A stretch of DNA of 64,000 bases, taken from the NCBI RefSeq assembly GCF_947090785.1, contig NZ_OX352320.1, forward strand, positions 1,364,001 to 1,428,000, given 5' to 3'. The translations under genes were made by a program, and so were the position numbers. Below are positions 17,314 through 26,703 of the stretch, piece by piece. Position 1 is the stretch's first letter. Each line of letters opens with the position of its first letter. The notes under the pieces are model-generated. The model had not been told where the DNA came from. It did no database searches and saw nothing but the letters and a program-made list of their open reading frames with translations. This stretch comes from Rheinheimera sp. MM224 (lineage in GTDB: Bacteria > Pseudomonadota > Gammaproteobacteria > Enterobacterales > Alteromonadaceae).

Positions 17314-20300
17314 ATGAATTTTTCCAGATTCTTTATTCACAGACCCATTTTTGCCACTGTGTTGTCGATTGTTATTTTTCTCGCTGGCGCTATCGCCGTA
17401 TGGCAGTTACCTATTACTGAATACCCCGAAGTTGTACCGCCTACTGTAGTGGTTACAGCCAACTACCCTGGTGCCAATCCCAAAGTGATAGGCGAGACTG
17501 TAGCTTCGCCTTTGGAGCAGGAAATTAACGGTGTGGAGGACATGCTGTATATGTCCTCGCAAGCCACCTCTGACGGTCGTATGACCTTAACTGTGACTTT
17601 TGCCATAGGCACAGATGTGGACAAAGCTCAGGTGCTGGTGCAAAACCGTGTTGACCGCGCTGTGCCTCGTTTGCCACAGGAAGTACAGCGCTTGGGTGTA
17701 GTGACTAAAAAGTCATCACCGGATCTAACCATGGTGGTGCATTTAATTTCGCCGGAGAATAGCTACGATATGCTGTATTTGTCGAACTACGCTCACCTGA
17801 ATGTGAAAGATGAACTGGCAAGGATAGGTGGTGTAGGTGATGTACAGTTGTTTGGTGCCGGTGAATACAGCATGAGGGTGTGGTTGGACCCTGAAAAAGT
17901 AGCGGCGCTGAATTTAAACGCCGCTGATATTGTCAATGCGATTCGAGCACAAAACGTGCAGGCAGCAGCAGGCAGTCTTGGTGCTCAACCTGTGGGCTCC
18001 AGCGATTTTCAGGTGTTGATTAATGTCAAAGGGCGACTGATCACAGAAGACGAGTTTGGTCAGATCATTATTCATGTGGGTTCAAATGGCGAAATATCCA
18101 GACTCAAGGATGTCGCCAAAATAGAGCTGGGTTCTAATTTTTATGCGCTGCGATCGCTTTTGAACAATCAGCCCGCTGTCGCTATTCCTATTTTTCAGGC
18201 ACCAGGTTCCAACGCCATTCAAATCTCTGATGATGTTCGGGCAAAAATGGCCGAACTGAAGAAGAAATTTCCGCAAGGTGTGGACTACTCCATAGTCTAT
18301 GACCCGACCATTTTTGTGCGTGGTTCTATTAAGGCGGTGATTAATACCTTGCTCGAAGCTATAGCTCTGGTGGTGGTGGTGGTGATCCTGTTTCTGCAAA
18401 CATGGCGAGCCTCTATTATTCCGCTGGTGGCTGTCCCTGTGTCCCTGGTGGGTACTTTCGCTGTGATGAGTTTGCTTGGGTTTTCGCTGAATTCGTTGTC
18501 GTTATTTGGTCTGGTGCTGGCTATTGGCATAGTGGTAGATGACGCCATAGTGGTGGTTGAAAATGTGGAGCGTAATATAGCTGAAGGCTTGTCGTCTGTG
18601 GCGGCGACAGAAAAAGCCATGTCTGAAGTGACCAGTCCTATCGTAGCCACAACGCTGGTGCTGGCTGCTGTATTTATTCCTACTGCCTTTATGTCAGGTT
18701 TAACAGGACAGTTTTATAAACAGTTTGCCTTAACTATTACGATATCGACCTTTATCTCGGCTTTTAATTCGCTCACCTTGAGCCCGGCTTTGTCTGCGTT
18801 GTTACTGAAAGAGCATGGTCATAAAGACAAGCTAACTGTACTGATTGATAAGTTATTTGGTAGTTGGTTGTTTAATCCTTTTAACAGACTGTTTAACAGA
18901 GGAGCCAATGGTTATACCGGTCTGACTAAACGGCTGATCCGTTTCAGTGGTGTAGTGCTGGTGATGTATGTTGGTTTGCTTGGGCTGACCTATCAGCAGT
19001 TTCAAACCACACCTACAGGCTATGTACCAACTCAGGACAAGCAGTATCTGGTGTCTTTTGCGCAGTTGCCGAATGGCTCTTCTCTGGACAGGACCGAGGC
19101 CGTAATAAGGCAGATGTCAGACATTATGCTGAAGCATCCTGGCGTTGAATCTGCTGTGGCTTTTCCTGGGTTGAATATCAATGGTTTTACCAATAGCTCC
19201 AGCAGCGGTATTGTTTTTGTTGCGTTAAAACCTTTTGATGAGCGCACTACAGAGGAGTTATCAGCACCAGCTATTGCCGGGCAGCTCAATCAGCAATTTG
19301 GTGTGATACAGGATGCATTTGTTGCGATATTCCCACCGCCACCAGTGCAGGGCTTGGGCACCATAGGCGGTTTCCGCTTGCAAATTCAGGACAGGGAAAA
19401 CCGGGGTTTTGAAGAGCTGTATGCAGTGACTCAGGAGGTGGTGCAAAAAGCCTGGATGACGCCAGAGTTGACGGGCAACTTCTCCAGCTTCCAGATCAAT
19501 GTGCCTCAGCTGGAAATTGATTTGGACAGAACCAAAGCCTCAGGTCAGGGAGTGCAGGTGTCTGATGTATTTGAAACCTTGCAGGTGTATCTGGGGTCTG
19601 TTTACGCCAATGACTTCAACAGATTTGGCCGAACTTATCAGGTGAATGTGCAGGCTGGTGAACAATTCCGCCAGGAGCCTGAGCAGATCGCTCAGTTGAA
19701 GGTGCGTAATCAGCAAGGCCAAATGGTGCCTTTGGGCGCATTCCTTAAAGTGGAGCATTCGGTAGGTCCGGACAGAGTGATGCACTACAACGGTTTTGCT
19801 ACCGCTGAAGTGAATGGTTCTGCTGCGCCCGGTTTTAGTTCTGGTGAGGCTCAGAAAGCTATTGAAAAAATTCTGGATGAAACTTTGCCACTGGGCATGA
19901 CTTATGAATGGACAGAAATCACCTATCAGCAAATTATCGCTGGTAATGCTGCTGTGATGGTGTTTCCACTGGTGGTGTTTTTAGTCTTTCTGGTGTTGGC
20001 GGCTCAGTATGAAAACCTGCGACTGCCGTTAGCTATCTTGCTGATAGTGCCTATGACGCTGTTGTCTGCCATGACAGGGGTTATTTTAGTTGGGGGTGAC
20101 AATAATATTTTCACCCAGATAGGCTTTATTGTGTTGGTGGGGCTTGCGACTAAAAATGCCATTTTAATAGTCGAGTTTGCCAAAGAATTGCAGGACAAAG
20201 GCATGAGTGCTTTGGATGCCATTTGTGAAGCAGGCCGCTTGCGGTTAAGACCGATACTGATGACCTCATTGGCTTTTATTATGGGGGTAGTGCCTTTAGT

Positions 20301-20433
20301 GTTATCCACTGGTGCTGGTGCAGAAATGCGTCAGGCTATGGGAGTTGCTGTCTTTTCCGGCATGATAGGTGTGACTATTTTTGGTCTGATTTTGACCCCG
20401 GTGTTTTACTACCTGTTGCAGCGTAAGGGCTAA
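17314..20433 (+). CDS. RND multidrug efflux permease, AcrB/HAE1 type
   Basis: A 1039-residue inner-membrane protein of normal AcrB length. The N-terminus (FFIHRPIFATVLSIVIFLAG) is diagnostic. The fourth membrane helix has GIVVDDAIVVVENVERN with the proton-relay Asp pair, and later helices have FIVLVGLATKNAILIVEFA. Two large periplasmic loops are present. It exports hydrophobic or amphiphilic compounds using proton motive force with the adaptor encoded just upstream. Substrates cannot be read from the sequence. A strong terminator follows. Confidence 0.96.
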   Translation: MNFSRFFIHRPIFATVLSIVIFLAGAIAVWQLPITEYPEVVPPTVVVTANYPGANPKVIGETVASPLEQEINGVEDMLYMSSQATSDGRMTLTVTFAIGTDVDKAQVLVQNRVDRAVPRLPQEVQRLGVVTKKSSPDLTMVVHLISPENSYDMLYLSNYAHLNVKDELARIGGVGDVQLFGAGEYSMRVWLDPEKVAALNLNAADIVNAIRAQNVQAAAGSLGAQPVGSSDFQVLINVKGRLITEDEFGQIIIHVGSNGEISRLKDVAKIELGSNFYALRSLLNNQPAVAIPIFQAPGSNAIQISDDVRAKMAELKKKFPQGVDYSIVYDPTIFVRGSIKAVINTLLEAIALVVVVVILFLQTWRASIIPLVAVPVSLVGTFAVMSLLGFSLNSLSLFGLVLAIGIVVDDAIVVVENVERNIAEGLSSVAATEKAMSEVTSPIVATTLVLAAVFIPTAFMSGLTGQFYKQFALTITISTFISAFNSLTLSPALSALLLKEHGHKDKLTVLIDKLFGSWLFNPFNRLFNRGANGYTGLTKRLIRFSGVVLVMYVGLLGLTYQQFQTTPTGYVPTQDKQYLVSFAQLPNGSSLDRTEAVIRQMSDIMLKHPGVESAVAFPGLNINGFTNSSSSGIVFVALKPFDERTTEELSAPAIAGQLNQQFGVIQDAFVAIFPPPPVQGLGTIGGFRLQIQDRENRGFEELYAVTQEVVQKAWMTPELTGNFSSFQINVPQLEIDLDRTKASGQGVQVSDVFETLQVYLGSVYANDFNRFGRTYQVNVQAGEQFRQEPEQIAQLKVRNQQGQMVPLGAFLKVEHSVGPDRVMHYNGFATAEVNGSAAPGFSSGEAQKAIEKILDETLPLGMTYEWTEITYQQIIAGNAAVMVFPLVVFLVFLVLAAQYENLRLPLAILLIVPMTLLSAMTGVILVGGDNNIFTQIGFIVLVGLATKNAILIVEFAKELQDKGMSALDAICEAGRLRLRPILMTSLAFIMGVVPLVLSTGAGAEMRQAMGVAVFSGMIGVTIFGLILTPVFYYLLQRKG

Positions 20434-20449
20434 TACGGCTTTAATGAGT

Positions 20450-20485
20450 AAAAGCCCGCACAGCACATTGTTCGCGGGCTTTTTT
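20450..20485 (+). terminator. Rho-independent terminator of the RND operon
   Basis: AAAGCCCGC and GCGGGCTTT form a perfect stem with a loop of about 14 bases, followed by a T tract. Confidence 0.9.
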
Positions 20486-20610
20486 GTATCTGTGATTTTG
20501 TTTTGGTCCGTTGATTTAGGCTGCTTGTTGTTTTAGATCAAAGCTGCAACTGGTGGCTTGTTTTGATCTGGTTTATCTTTAACTCAACAGCAGTTCACTG
20601 AGTTTGTCAT

Positions 20611-21414
20611 TTGCGATTGTATCTGTTCCTCTGGCTATTGATATGGCCTGTTTCAGCGGTAAGTCAGGATGATCGCGCTTCTACAGACACAGCCATGCTC
20701 ATTCGTATTGCTGCAGAGGATAACTGGCCGCCATTTTCTGATCATCAGGGGCGGGGCCTCTCTGAGCAACTGGTCAAAGCCGCTTTTGCCACTCAAGGTT
20801 ATCAGATCACAACAGTTGTAGTGCCTTATGCCCGGGCCTTATATTCTACTCGTCAGGGCGACACAGATGCCTGCTGGAATGTAACCCGACAGCAAAACAC
20901 AGAGCAGGAATTTACCCTGCATACAATCCCGTTATTTACTGCCGATTCGTCCTTTTATTATTATCAACAGCCTCAATTTTACCCTTCGGTGATGCAGATC
21001 CCAGATGGTACAGTCGTGGGAGTGATATTGGGTTACGAGTACGGTGATTTGTACGAGCAGCATAAACACAGGTTTGATTTGGTCCAGGTGTCTACTCATA
21101 CCCAGCTGATTGGTTTGCTGAACAGCGGTAAACTGGATCTGGCGATATTTTTTGATGATGTACTGCGTTATTACCTGCAACAAGAAGGGATAAAGGCGCA
21201 GAATATTCGACGTGGCAAGCTGAACTACAGCAGTGAAATTTATCTGGCTTTTAGTAAAGATAATCCCCAGAGTATCAAAAGGGCAGAAGCTCTGGATGCC
21301 GGTATTACTGAACTGAAAAAATCCGGTGCTTATCAGCAATTGCTGCTGCGGATCAGACCAGGATCCGGCTCTTCTGAGCAGATAACACAAAAGGACAGGC
21401 AGACAGATCAATGA
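20611..21414 (+). CDS. Periplasmic substrate-binding protein, family 3 type
   Basis: A 267-residue protein. The start is TTG at 20611: an in-frame stop lies at 20599-20601 and no ATG gives a complete signal peptide; the leader MRLYLFLWLLIWPVSAVS is good. The core matches the bacterial solute-binding family 3 fold (RIAAEDNWPPFSDHQGRG, then later AFSKDNPQS). No ABC permease or ATPase genes are present. Instead the gene overlaps an AraC regulator by 4 bp, so it may serve sensing rather than transport. The ligand is unknown. Confidence 0.8.
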   Translation: MRLYLFLWLLIWPVSAVSQDDRASTDTAMLIRIAAEDNWPPFSDHQGRGLSEQLVKAAFATQGYQITTVVVPYARALYSTRQGDTDACWNVTRQQNTEQEFTLHTIPLFTADSSFYYYQQPQFYPSVMQIPDGTVVGVILGYEYGDLYEQHKHRFDLVQVSTHTQLIGLLNSGKLDLAIFFDDVLRYYLQQEGIKAQNIRRGKLNYSSEIYLAFSKDNPQSIKRAEALDAGITELKKSGAYQQLLLRIRPGSGSSEQITQKDRQTDQ

Positions 21415-22271
21415 CTCCCTCAACTCACCCGCTGTTTTGGCGCAACCCAAGCTTACCTTATCTGGAGCTACGTTTGGTTGTGGACGGACGTAAGGTGACC
21501 TATGCACCCCATTCACATCAGCAGTGGTCTGTTGGCGCTATTCTGGCCGGACAAAGTGAGTTTCTTTGTGCCGACCGGCTGCATTATGTGGAGCAGGGGG
21601 CTTTGGTTGTAATGAACCCTGACCAGGTACATGCCTGCAACCCACGCCAGAATTCGCCGTGGGCTTATTACATGATGCATCTGGATAAAGACTGGTTAGC
21701 TGATTTTTTACAACAAGGAGGCATTAGAACCAGCGCTTTGTGGCGTGATACCAAAGTCGATACGCTGTGTGAAACAGCACTATTTGATGGCTTTGTGGTT
21801 TTGGCTGAACTTCTGATGTCGGCACAGTATAGCTCTGTGGAAAAAGAGCAAAAGCTGAAGGCTTACCTGACCAGACTGTTTTTACAACTGGATCAGCAAA
21901 ACCAGGGCACTGAGGATTTGTTACCCGCCAACCCTTTGTATCAGGTGGCTGCCTATCTGAGTGAGCATTGTGAGGAAGACAGGGCAATAGACAGTATCAG
22001 CGCTGAATTTGGTTACAGTGCGGGGTATCTGGTACGGGCCTTTAAACGCCATTTTAATATGACACCTCATGCCTACCGGTTAAACCGGCGGGTGCAACTA
22101 GGGCAACAGGCATTAAAACAGGGGGAGGCTATTTCAGCTGTGGCTCAAACGACGGGCTTTAGTGATCAGGCCCACTTTCAGCGGGTATTTAAACAAAGAG
22201 TAGCGGCGACACCGGATCAGTATCGCCGCTCTGTATCAGAACAGGATCAGGATACAACTGGCAGCAAGTAA
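21411..22271 (+). CDS. AraC-family regulator with N-terminal cupin
   Basis: A 286-residue protein. The N-terminal AraC-type sensing domain (YAPHSHQQWSVGAILAGQSE and VVMNPDQVHACNP) is followed by a double helix-turn-helix (about 185-280; FGYSAGYLVRAFKRHFNMTP, then TGFSDQAHFQRVFKQ). It overlaps the upstream binding-protein gene by ATGA, and its 3' end overlaps the convergent LysE exporter gene by 36 bp. In many genomes this AraC type controls a LysE-family exporter, so the neighbour is a likely target. Confidence 0.9.
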   Translation: MTPSTHPLFWRNPSLPYLELRLVVDGRKVTYAPHSHQQWSVGAILAGQSEFLCADRLHYVEQGALVVMNPDQVHACNPRQNSPWAYYMMHLDKDWLADFLQQGGIRTSALWRDTKVDTLCETALFDGFVVLAELLMSAQYSSVEKEQKLKAYLTRLFLQLDQQNQGTEDLLPANPLYQVAAYLSEHCEEDRAIDSISAEFGYSAGYLVRAFKRHFNMTPHAYRLNRRVQLGQQALKQGEAISAVAQTTGFSDQAHFQRVFKQRVAATPDQYRRSVSEQDQDTTGSK

Positions 22272-22826
22272 CAGTGCCAGCGTTTTATTCAGCATCCGCA
22301 TTCTGGCCGGACTCTGCAAATAATGACGTAACACAATACCAGCCCAAAGCCATGCCGCCAGCGACAACCAGCAAATAGGCAGATAAAGACCTGCAAAAAT
22401 CATTAATTGATCCGAATGAGCTTCAGGAATATAAACCGCTATTCCGGACAAAGAAGCCAACCAGGCCTTGGGGTTCAGCCATTGCATTAAGGCACCCGTC
22501 ATAAAATCCGGCGCCTTCGCTTTTGAATTGTCAGAAATCTCGCCATTGTCATTGAATAACTGATAACTCAGATAGAGTAAAAAGGCGATGCCGAGCCATT
22601 GCAGCACTGGAGTCAGCAAAGGCAAAGCTGCCAGTACATGATGCAAGCCAAAACCTATGACAAAAAACAACAGGATAAAACCCAGGGTTGCACCAGTGAT
22701 AAAGCTCAGCCCTTTGCCAAGGCCATAACGGGCGCCATTACTGACGGAGACCAGATTCACCGGACCAGGTGAAAATGAAGCGGCAAAGGCGAATAACGCC
22801 ATGGATGTCATCAGGGATAAAGTCAT
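22236..22826 (-). CDS. LysE/RhtB-family amino acid exporter
   Basis: A 196-residue membrane protein from the ATG at 22826, chosen for the AGGAGCACCACT ribosome site. An open frame extends to 22877 without one. The family signature SFSPGPVNLVSVSNGARYG is near the N-terminus, and WLNPKAWLASLSG is the conserved central motif. About six membrane helices are expected. It exports amino acids or homoserine-like compounds; the substrate is not readable. The 3' end overlaps the AraC gene coming from the other side. Confidence 0.9.
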   Translation of the reverse strand: MTLSLMTSMALFAFAASFSPGPVNLVSVSNGARYGLGKGLSFITGATLGFILLFFVIGFGLHHVLAALPLLTPVLQWLGIAFLLYLSYQLFNDNGEISDNSKAKAPDFMTGALMQWLNPKAWLASLSGIAVYIPEAHSDQLMIFAGLYLPICWLSLAAWLWAGIVLRHYLQSPARMRMLNKTLALLLAASCILILF

Positions 22827-22964
22827 AGTGGTGCTCCTGTATTGATTCAGCAAGGCGCTGACTATGAGCTTTCTCATTACTGCTGTATTGAATAAAACTG
22901 ACCTTTTGCCTTTTGATTACTGTTTTTGTATTTATGCCTTTGCAACAGAAAAATCAGTAGTTTA

Positions 22965-22999
22965 GGAATAAGCTGCTGATGTAGGATAAAACTTATTCC
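22965..22999 (+). promoter_or_regulatory. Inverted repeat in the leader of the DUF1304 gene
   Basis: GGAATAAG (22965-22972) and CTTATTCC (22992-22999) are perfect 8 bp arms 18 bp upstream of the start codon. It could be an operator or a leader hairpin. Confidence 0.35.
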
Positions 23000-23017
23000 G
23001 CTGATGAGGACAAAGAG

Positions 23018-23389
23018 ATGGCGTTGATCACAAACCTGCTGATACTTCTGGTGGCATTACTGCATTTGTATTTTCTGGTGCTGGAAATGTTTTTATGGGA
23101 CAAACCTAAAGGCATGAAAGCTTTTGGCCTGACACCACAAAAGGCGTCGGATACCAAAGTGATGGCGGCTAATCAGGGTTTATACAATGGTTTTCTGGCC
23201 GCTGGTTTGTTGTGGGGCCTGTTTCAGGATCTGATGTATCAGGGGGAGGCAGGGCTGGATTTTAAAGTGTTTTTCCTGCTGTGTGTGGTTGTCGCTGGTG
23301 TGTATGGCGCTATGACGGTCAGTAGAAAAATTCTGTATATTCAGGCGCTGCCAGCAGCATTGGCGTTATTGTTTTTATCTTTGAGTTGA
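23018..23389 (+). CDS. DUF1304 membrane protein
   Basis: A 123-residue protein with four predicted membrane segments, matching the DUF1304 family (LHLYFLVLEMFLWDKPKG and ANQGLYNGFLAAGLLWG are characteristic). The molecular function of the family is not established. GAGGACAAAGAG upstream is a good ribosome site. It is a single gene, convergent with the methyltransferase gene 8 bp away. Confidence 0.88.
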   Translation: MALITNLLILLVALLHLYFLVLEMFLWDKPKGMKAFGLTPQKASDTKVMAANQGLYNGFLAAGLLWGLFQDLMYQGEAGLDFKVFFLLCVVVAGVYGAMTVSRKILYIQALPAALALLFLSLS

Positions 23390-23397
23390 AAAGCGCT

Positions 23398-24144
23398 TCA
23401 GCGTTTTATGCAGACAAAGAGTGCGTTGCCTGAATCATTGTCCCATGCGGCAATTTTTTCGTAGTTATGTTCGAGAATATGCACTTCAAAACAGCTGCAA
23501 AGTAGCTGCTCCAGCTCTGCAAAACTGACAGCAACCATGGGGTGTTGGTCTTGCCAGAGCTGTTTCAAATCGGTCGTCGTTTTTTCGATACTTAAGTTAA
23601 GCGTTTGCTTCTCGCCAGCACCACTGTAATTCCAGCCGGATTCAAATACAAAATGGCTGTCGTCAAACACAGCGCTATGCCGTACATAAGAGTTATTGTC
23701 GATTTTGTCTTTATCCACTGCATTAAAACAAAACACGCCACCTGGTTTTAGTGCTTTAAATACGCTATCGATACAGGCTTTAAGGTTTTTTAAGCTGGCA
23801 CTGTAATGAATGGAGTATAAAAAGCAGGTGATTAAATCGACAGGCTCTGCCAGATGGAAGTCACACATATTCTGCTGCATAAAGCTGGCTTCAGGGCAAC
23901 GCTGCTGAGCTTTATCCAGCATAGGCTGATTTAAATCCAGCCCGCTGCTTTGATAACCTGCATCCAGAAAATGCCGGATATGTGGGCCGGTACCGCAGGC
24001 TAAATCCAAATGAGTTTTGCCATCGCCACCAAAAAATTGATGCAACCGGCGCGCACTCTGGCTTTGCGCCTGATAGTCAATATCAGCACACATCAGGTCG
24101 TAATAACCGGACAGGTCAGTGTACAAAGCGTTGGAAGAATGCAT
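23398..24144 (-). CDS. Class I SAM-dependent methyltransferase
   Basis: A 248-residue protein from the ATG at 24144; a TTG at 24165 is also open but less convincing. Motif I is HLDLACGTGPHIRHFLDAG, the acidic loop follows (SGLDLNQPMLDKA), then ALKPGGVFCFNAVD. The N-terminal YTDLSGYYDLMCADIDY is common in small-molecule methyltransferases. The substrate is unknown. No ribosome site is obvious and the gene stands alone. Confidence 0.85.
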   Translation of the reverse strand: MHSSNALYTDLSGYYDLMCADIDYQAQSQSARRLHQFFGGDGKTHLDLACGTGPHIRHFLDAGYQSSGLDLNQPMLDKAQQRCPEASFMQQNMCDFHLAEPVDLITCFLYSIHYSASLKNLKACIDSVFKALKPGGVFCFNAVDKDKIDNNSYVRHSAVFDDSHFVFESGWNYSGAGEKQTLNLSIEKTTTDLKQLWQDQHPMVAVSFAELEQLLCSCFEVHILEHNYEKIAAWDNDSGNALFVCIKR

Positions 24145-24368
24145 AAAAGGATTTTTTTTGGTCAAATTTTCGGCCGCGCATCATATATCAGTTCGGCGTT
24201 TTTGCGAAGCTTAGCAAGTAGTCTAAAGGTGTTATTCCGTTTGAAATTTGGGTAGGTTGCTAAAAAAAGCTTGCTTATCAGGGCCGGATAACGAGATCCT
24301 ATAGCGATACAGTATCGTGTTAACTAAGCATCAGGCCGAATTTCCGGTTGGTGCGCTGAGGAGATCCC

Positions 24369-24707
24369 ATGTCTAAACCTAAAAGCCGTCGTTTACAGAA
24401 AAAGCTCTATATGGGCGAATTTACTGAGTACGGTTTTATGTTGTCCTGCTCTTTAGGCCTGGAGTCTGATCAGGATTTCAGCAAATTGTTGGACCAATTT
24501 ATTGCTCTGATTGAAAGCCGTGATCTGGTGATGGCCGGTGGTGGCGATAAAACTCAGTTTGAAGCCTTTATTTGGTCTGCTCATCGTTATGGTTCAGCCA
24601 CACAAGACGATATCAAAGTGATCTCTGACTGGTTTAAAGCTCTGCCTACAGTTGACCAATTGCAGGTGAGTGAGTTAGTAGATGCTAACTACGGCGTAAG
24701 TTTCTGA
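24369..24707 (+). CDS. yggL: YggL-family (50S-associated) protein
   Basis: A 112-residue protein matching the YggL/DUF469 family: N-terminal RRLQKKLYMGEF, then FTEYGFMLSC, with a central DLVMAGGGDKTQFEAFI. E. coli YggL associates with the 50S ribosomal subunit; the exact role is unclear. TGAGGAGATCCC provides a strong ribosome site. The upstream leader contains CGATACAGTATCG, a short inverted repeat. A strong terminator follows. Confidence 0.92.
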   Translation: MSKPKSRRLQKKLYMGEFTEYGFMLSCSLGLESDQDFSKLLDQFIALIESRDLVMAGGGDKTQFEAFIWSAHRYGSATQDDIKVISDWFKALPTVDQLQVSELVDANYGVSF

Positions 24708-24733
24708 TTTTAGAAGTTAAATCCGTCGATCAG

Positions 24734-24760
24734 AATCCGGCTATCAGGCCGGATTTTTTT
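24734..24760 (+). terminator. Rho-independent terminator after yggL
   Basis: AATCCGGC and GCCGGATT form an 8 bp stem around TATCAG, followed by a run of T. Confidence 0.92.
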
Positions 24761-24939
24761 TCTGATTTTTTAACTTAAATCACTGTTTCCTCTTTGGTTT
24801 TATGTGACAAAGCTATTAAATTTTTATGATGACCTCATTGTGTCATTTATCGGACCTTAGACTATTGTTTCTGATTTCGCTCTCCAGTTATAAAGCGGAG
24901 TTGGGGTAAAACAACAATCATCAACCGGAGGTCTAACTC

Positions 24940-25896
24940 GTGTTCAGCAGATTAAATCTAACTAAATTAAAGATAACAAAAGGCTTTTTAGTTTTACTGA
25001 CCATTCTGAATCTCGGCGCAGTCAGCGCTGATGAATTTCCAACCTGGGATACCGGCATTACAGCTTATAACGAAGCTCAGGTCAGAAAGTACCATCCCAC
25101 TTTTGATTTTGACTCAGATGGCTGTTACCCGGGCACGCCATTTCATCGCAATGAATCCTTGCGCCAGAATCCTGGTTTAGCAGCTACATCCAGCTATTAT
25201 GGTGGTTGCCGTGATGCGGGTTGGGGCAATATCTCTAATACGATACACAGACAACTCTGCCAGGTTGGCACAGATGGCTGGGAGCGTTGTGCGCATTTTT
25301 ATGAGTTGTATTTTGAGAAAGATCAGGCAGTTCACTTAACCTTTTTAGGTGGCCACCGTCATGATGTAGAAACTGTGATTGTCTGGACTGCCAAAGGCCA
25401 TGGTCAGGAATTTGTCAGCCATGTGTCGACCAGTGCTCATGGTAACTTTGATACCCGCGCTATGAACACTTTGCAGCAGCACAATGGTCACCCGCTGGTG
25501 GTGTACCATAAAGATGGCGTAGGCACGCACGCTTTCCGTTTTGCCAATGCAACAGATAAAGCCAATGTGGAATTTCAGGGTAACTGGGGTGAGTTTTATG
25601 CGCCAAATATCATCAGTCATTACCGCGCTGTAGCGCAGTGGGATTCGAATGAACAAACGCGCCATGACCGCAATACACAATACCGCATGGCACTGGAGCA
25701 ATCTAACTTTGGTTCAGCCAGTTTTAAAACCCGTAATGATCAACTGATTATGGATCAGGCCAATGCGAACGTGCCTCGCTCTGATGCCTTGTGGGCCAAC
25801 ACCTGGTTTAACTGGGACGATATAGCCGCCACCAAAGCTAAAGAGTTACAGGCAAACTATCCTGGCATTTATCAGACTATTAAAGATCGTTATTAA
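24940..25896 (+). CDS. NPP1/NLP-type secreted protein (necrosis-inducing family)
   Basis: A 318-residue protein. The start is GTG at 24940, with GGAGG 7-8 bp upstream and a signal peptide ending VSA. The NPP1 core is clear: FDFDSDGCYPGTPFHRN near residue 55, a Tyr/Phe-rich strand (CAHFYELYFEKDQ), and the heptapeptide GHRHDVE (138-144). The family heptapeptide is GHRHDWE; here Trp is Val, while the His, Asp and Glu that bind the metal are kept. Plant-pathogen members bind sphingolipids and damage membranes. In a free-living bacterium the target is unknown. Confidence 0.85.
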   Translation: MFSRLNLTKLKITKGFLVLLTILNLGAVSADEFPTWDTGITAYNEAQVRKYHPTFDFDSDGCYPGTPFHRNESLRQNPGLAATSSYYGGCRDAGWGNISNTIHRQLCQVGTDGWERCAHFYELYFEKDQAVHLTFLGGHRHDVETVIVWTAKGHGQEFVSHVSTSAHGNFDTRAMNTLQQHNGHPLVVYHKDGVGTHAFRFANATDKANVEFQGNWGEFYAPNIISHYRAVAQWDSNEQTRHDRNTQYRMALEQSNFGSASFKTRNDQLIMDQANANVPRSDALWANTWFNWDDIAATKAKELQANYPGIYQTIKDRY

Positions 25897-26040
25897 TTTT
25901 CCTTTCTCCACAGCGTGTTGCGGTTTCACTGCAGCATGCTGTTTTTATGACCTGCTTTGTTTTAGCTCAGCTCTATTTCACAGCTTCATGCCTTTTATGT
26001 TATAACCCCGTTAACAGAAAACATCAGAAGGGAGGCTGGG

Positions 26041-26277
26041 ATGGCTTTTACTGAGCAGGAAAAAATGGCTTTGCTGGACGTCAAAGGGGTGGGGCCGACG
26101 GTAATACAACGTTTTGAGCAGCTTGGTATCGATTCCTTTGAAAAACTAGCCAGCCACAGCGCCGCTGAAATTGCCGAACGGGTCGCCTCTATGCTCAGGA
26201 CCAGCTGCTGGAAAAATAGTCCTCAAGCTTTGGCCGCTATTGAAGCTGCTATTGTGCGTTCAGCTCAGGGTTTGTGA
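26041..26277 (+). CDS. Small helix-hairpin-helix protein
   Basis: A 78-residue protein with one clear helix-hairpin-helix (LLDVKGVGPTVIQRFEQLGI), a fold that usually contacts the DNA backbone. The remainder (FEKLASHSAAEIAERVASML) is a second helical unit of the same type. AGAAGGGAGGCTGGG provides a strong ribosome site. It lies 18 bp before a small membrane protein gene, probably in one transcript. The exact role is unknown. Confidence 0.78.
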   Translation: MAFTEQEKMALLDVKGVGPTVIQRFEQLGIDSFEKLASHSAAEIAERVASMLRTSCWKNSPQALAAIEAAIVRSAQGL

Positions 26278-26295
26278 TAAGGGATTTAGGTAAAT

Positions 26296-26616
26296 ATGGA
26301 AAAAGTCTGGTTAGCTTCGGTGATTATGCTTGTTGCCGGCGCTTTGCCCGGTATTGTTTTCGGTTATCTGATAGCTGTGAAGCAGCAGTGGTCGATGATT
26401 GCCGGCTGGGATGAAAGCAAACTCAGCAATCCGGCCGCCTTTGCACGACTTATTGGTTTTAGTTTGCTGGCATTGGGTGTGTCCATAGCGCTGATTGCTA
26501 TTGGCTGGGGCTTACAGGTACTTTCTGACCATCAGATGGCTATCAGCTTATTACTTGTTTCATTGTTGCCTGTGGTTGCTGTCATTGTCGCTCATATCAG
26601 GTTTGGCAAAGCTTAA
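26296..26616 (+). CDS. Small membrane protein, possibly DUF3784-like
   Basis: A 106-residue protein with three hydrophobic segments (about 5-28, 54-78 and 80-103) and a short soluble loop, KQQWSMIAGWDESKLSNPAA. The loop resembles DUF3784 proteins, where an AGW/AGY motif is followed by a polar stretch, but I hold that loosely. No function can be given. It is probably cotranscribed with the helix-hairpin-helix gene. Confidence 0.65.
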   Translation: MEKVWLASVIMLVAGALPGIVFGYLIAVKQQWSMIAGWDESKLSNPAAFARLIGFSLLALGVSIALIAIGWGLQVLSDHQMAISLLLVSLLPVVAVIVAHIRFGKA

Positions 26617-26703
26617 GTTTGAGTTCAGCAAGGACTGCTACCTTCAATAGGTACTGTGGCATTTGTCGCAACTAACCTAACCGTCTGTAAGAAGGATATT
26701 AAA

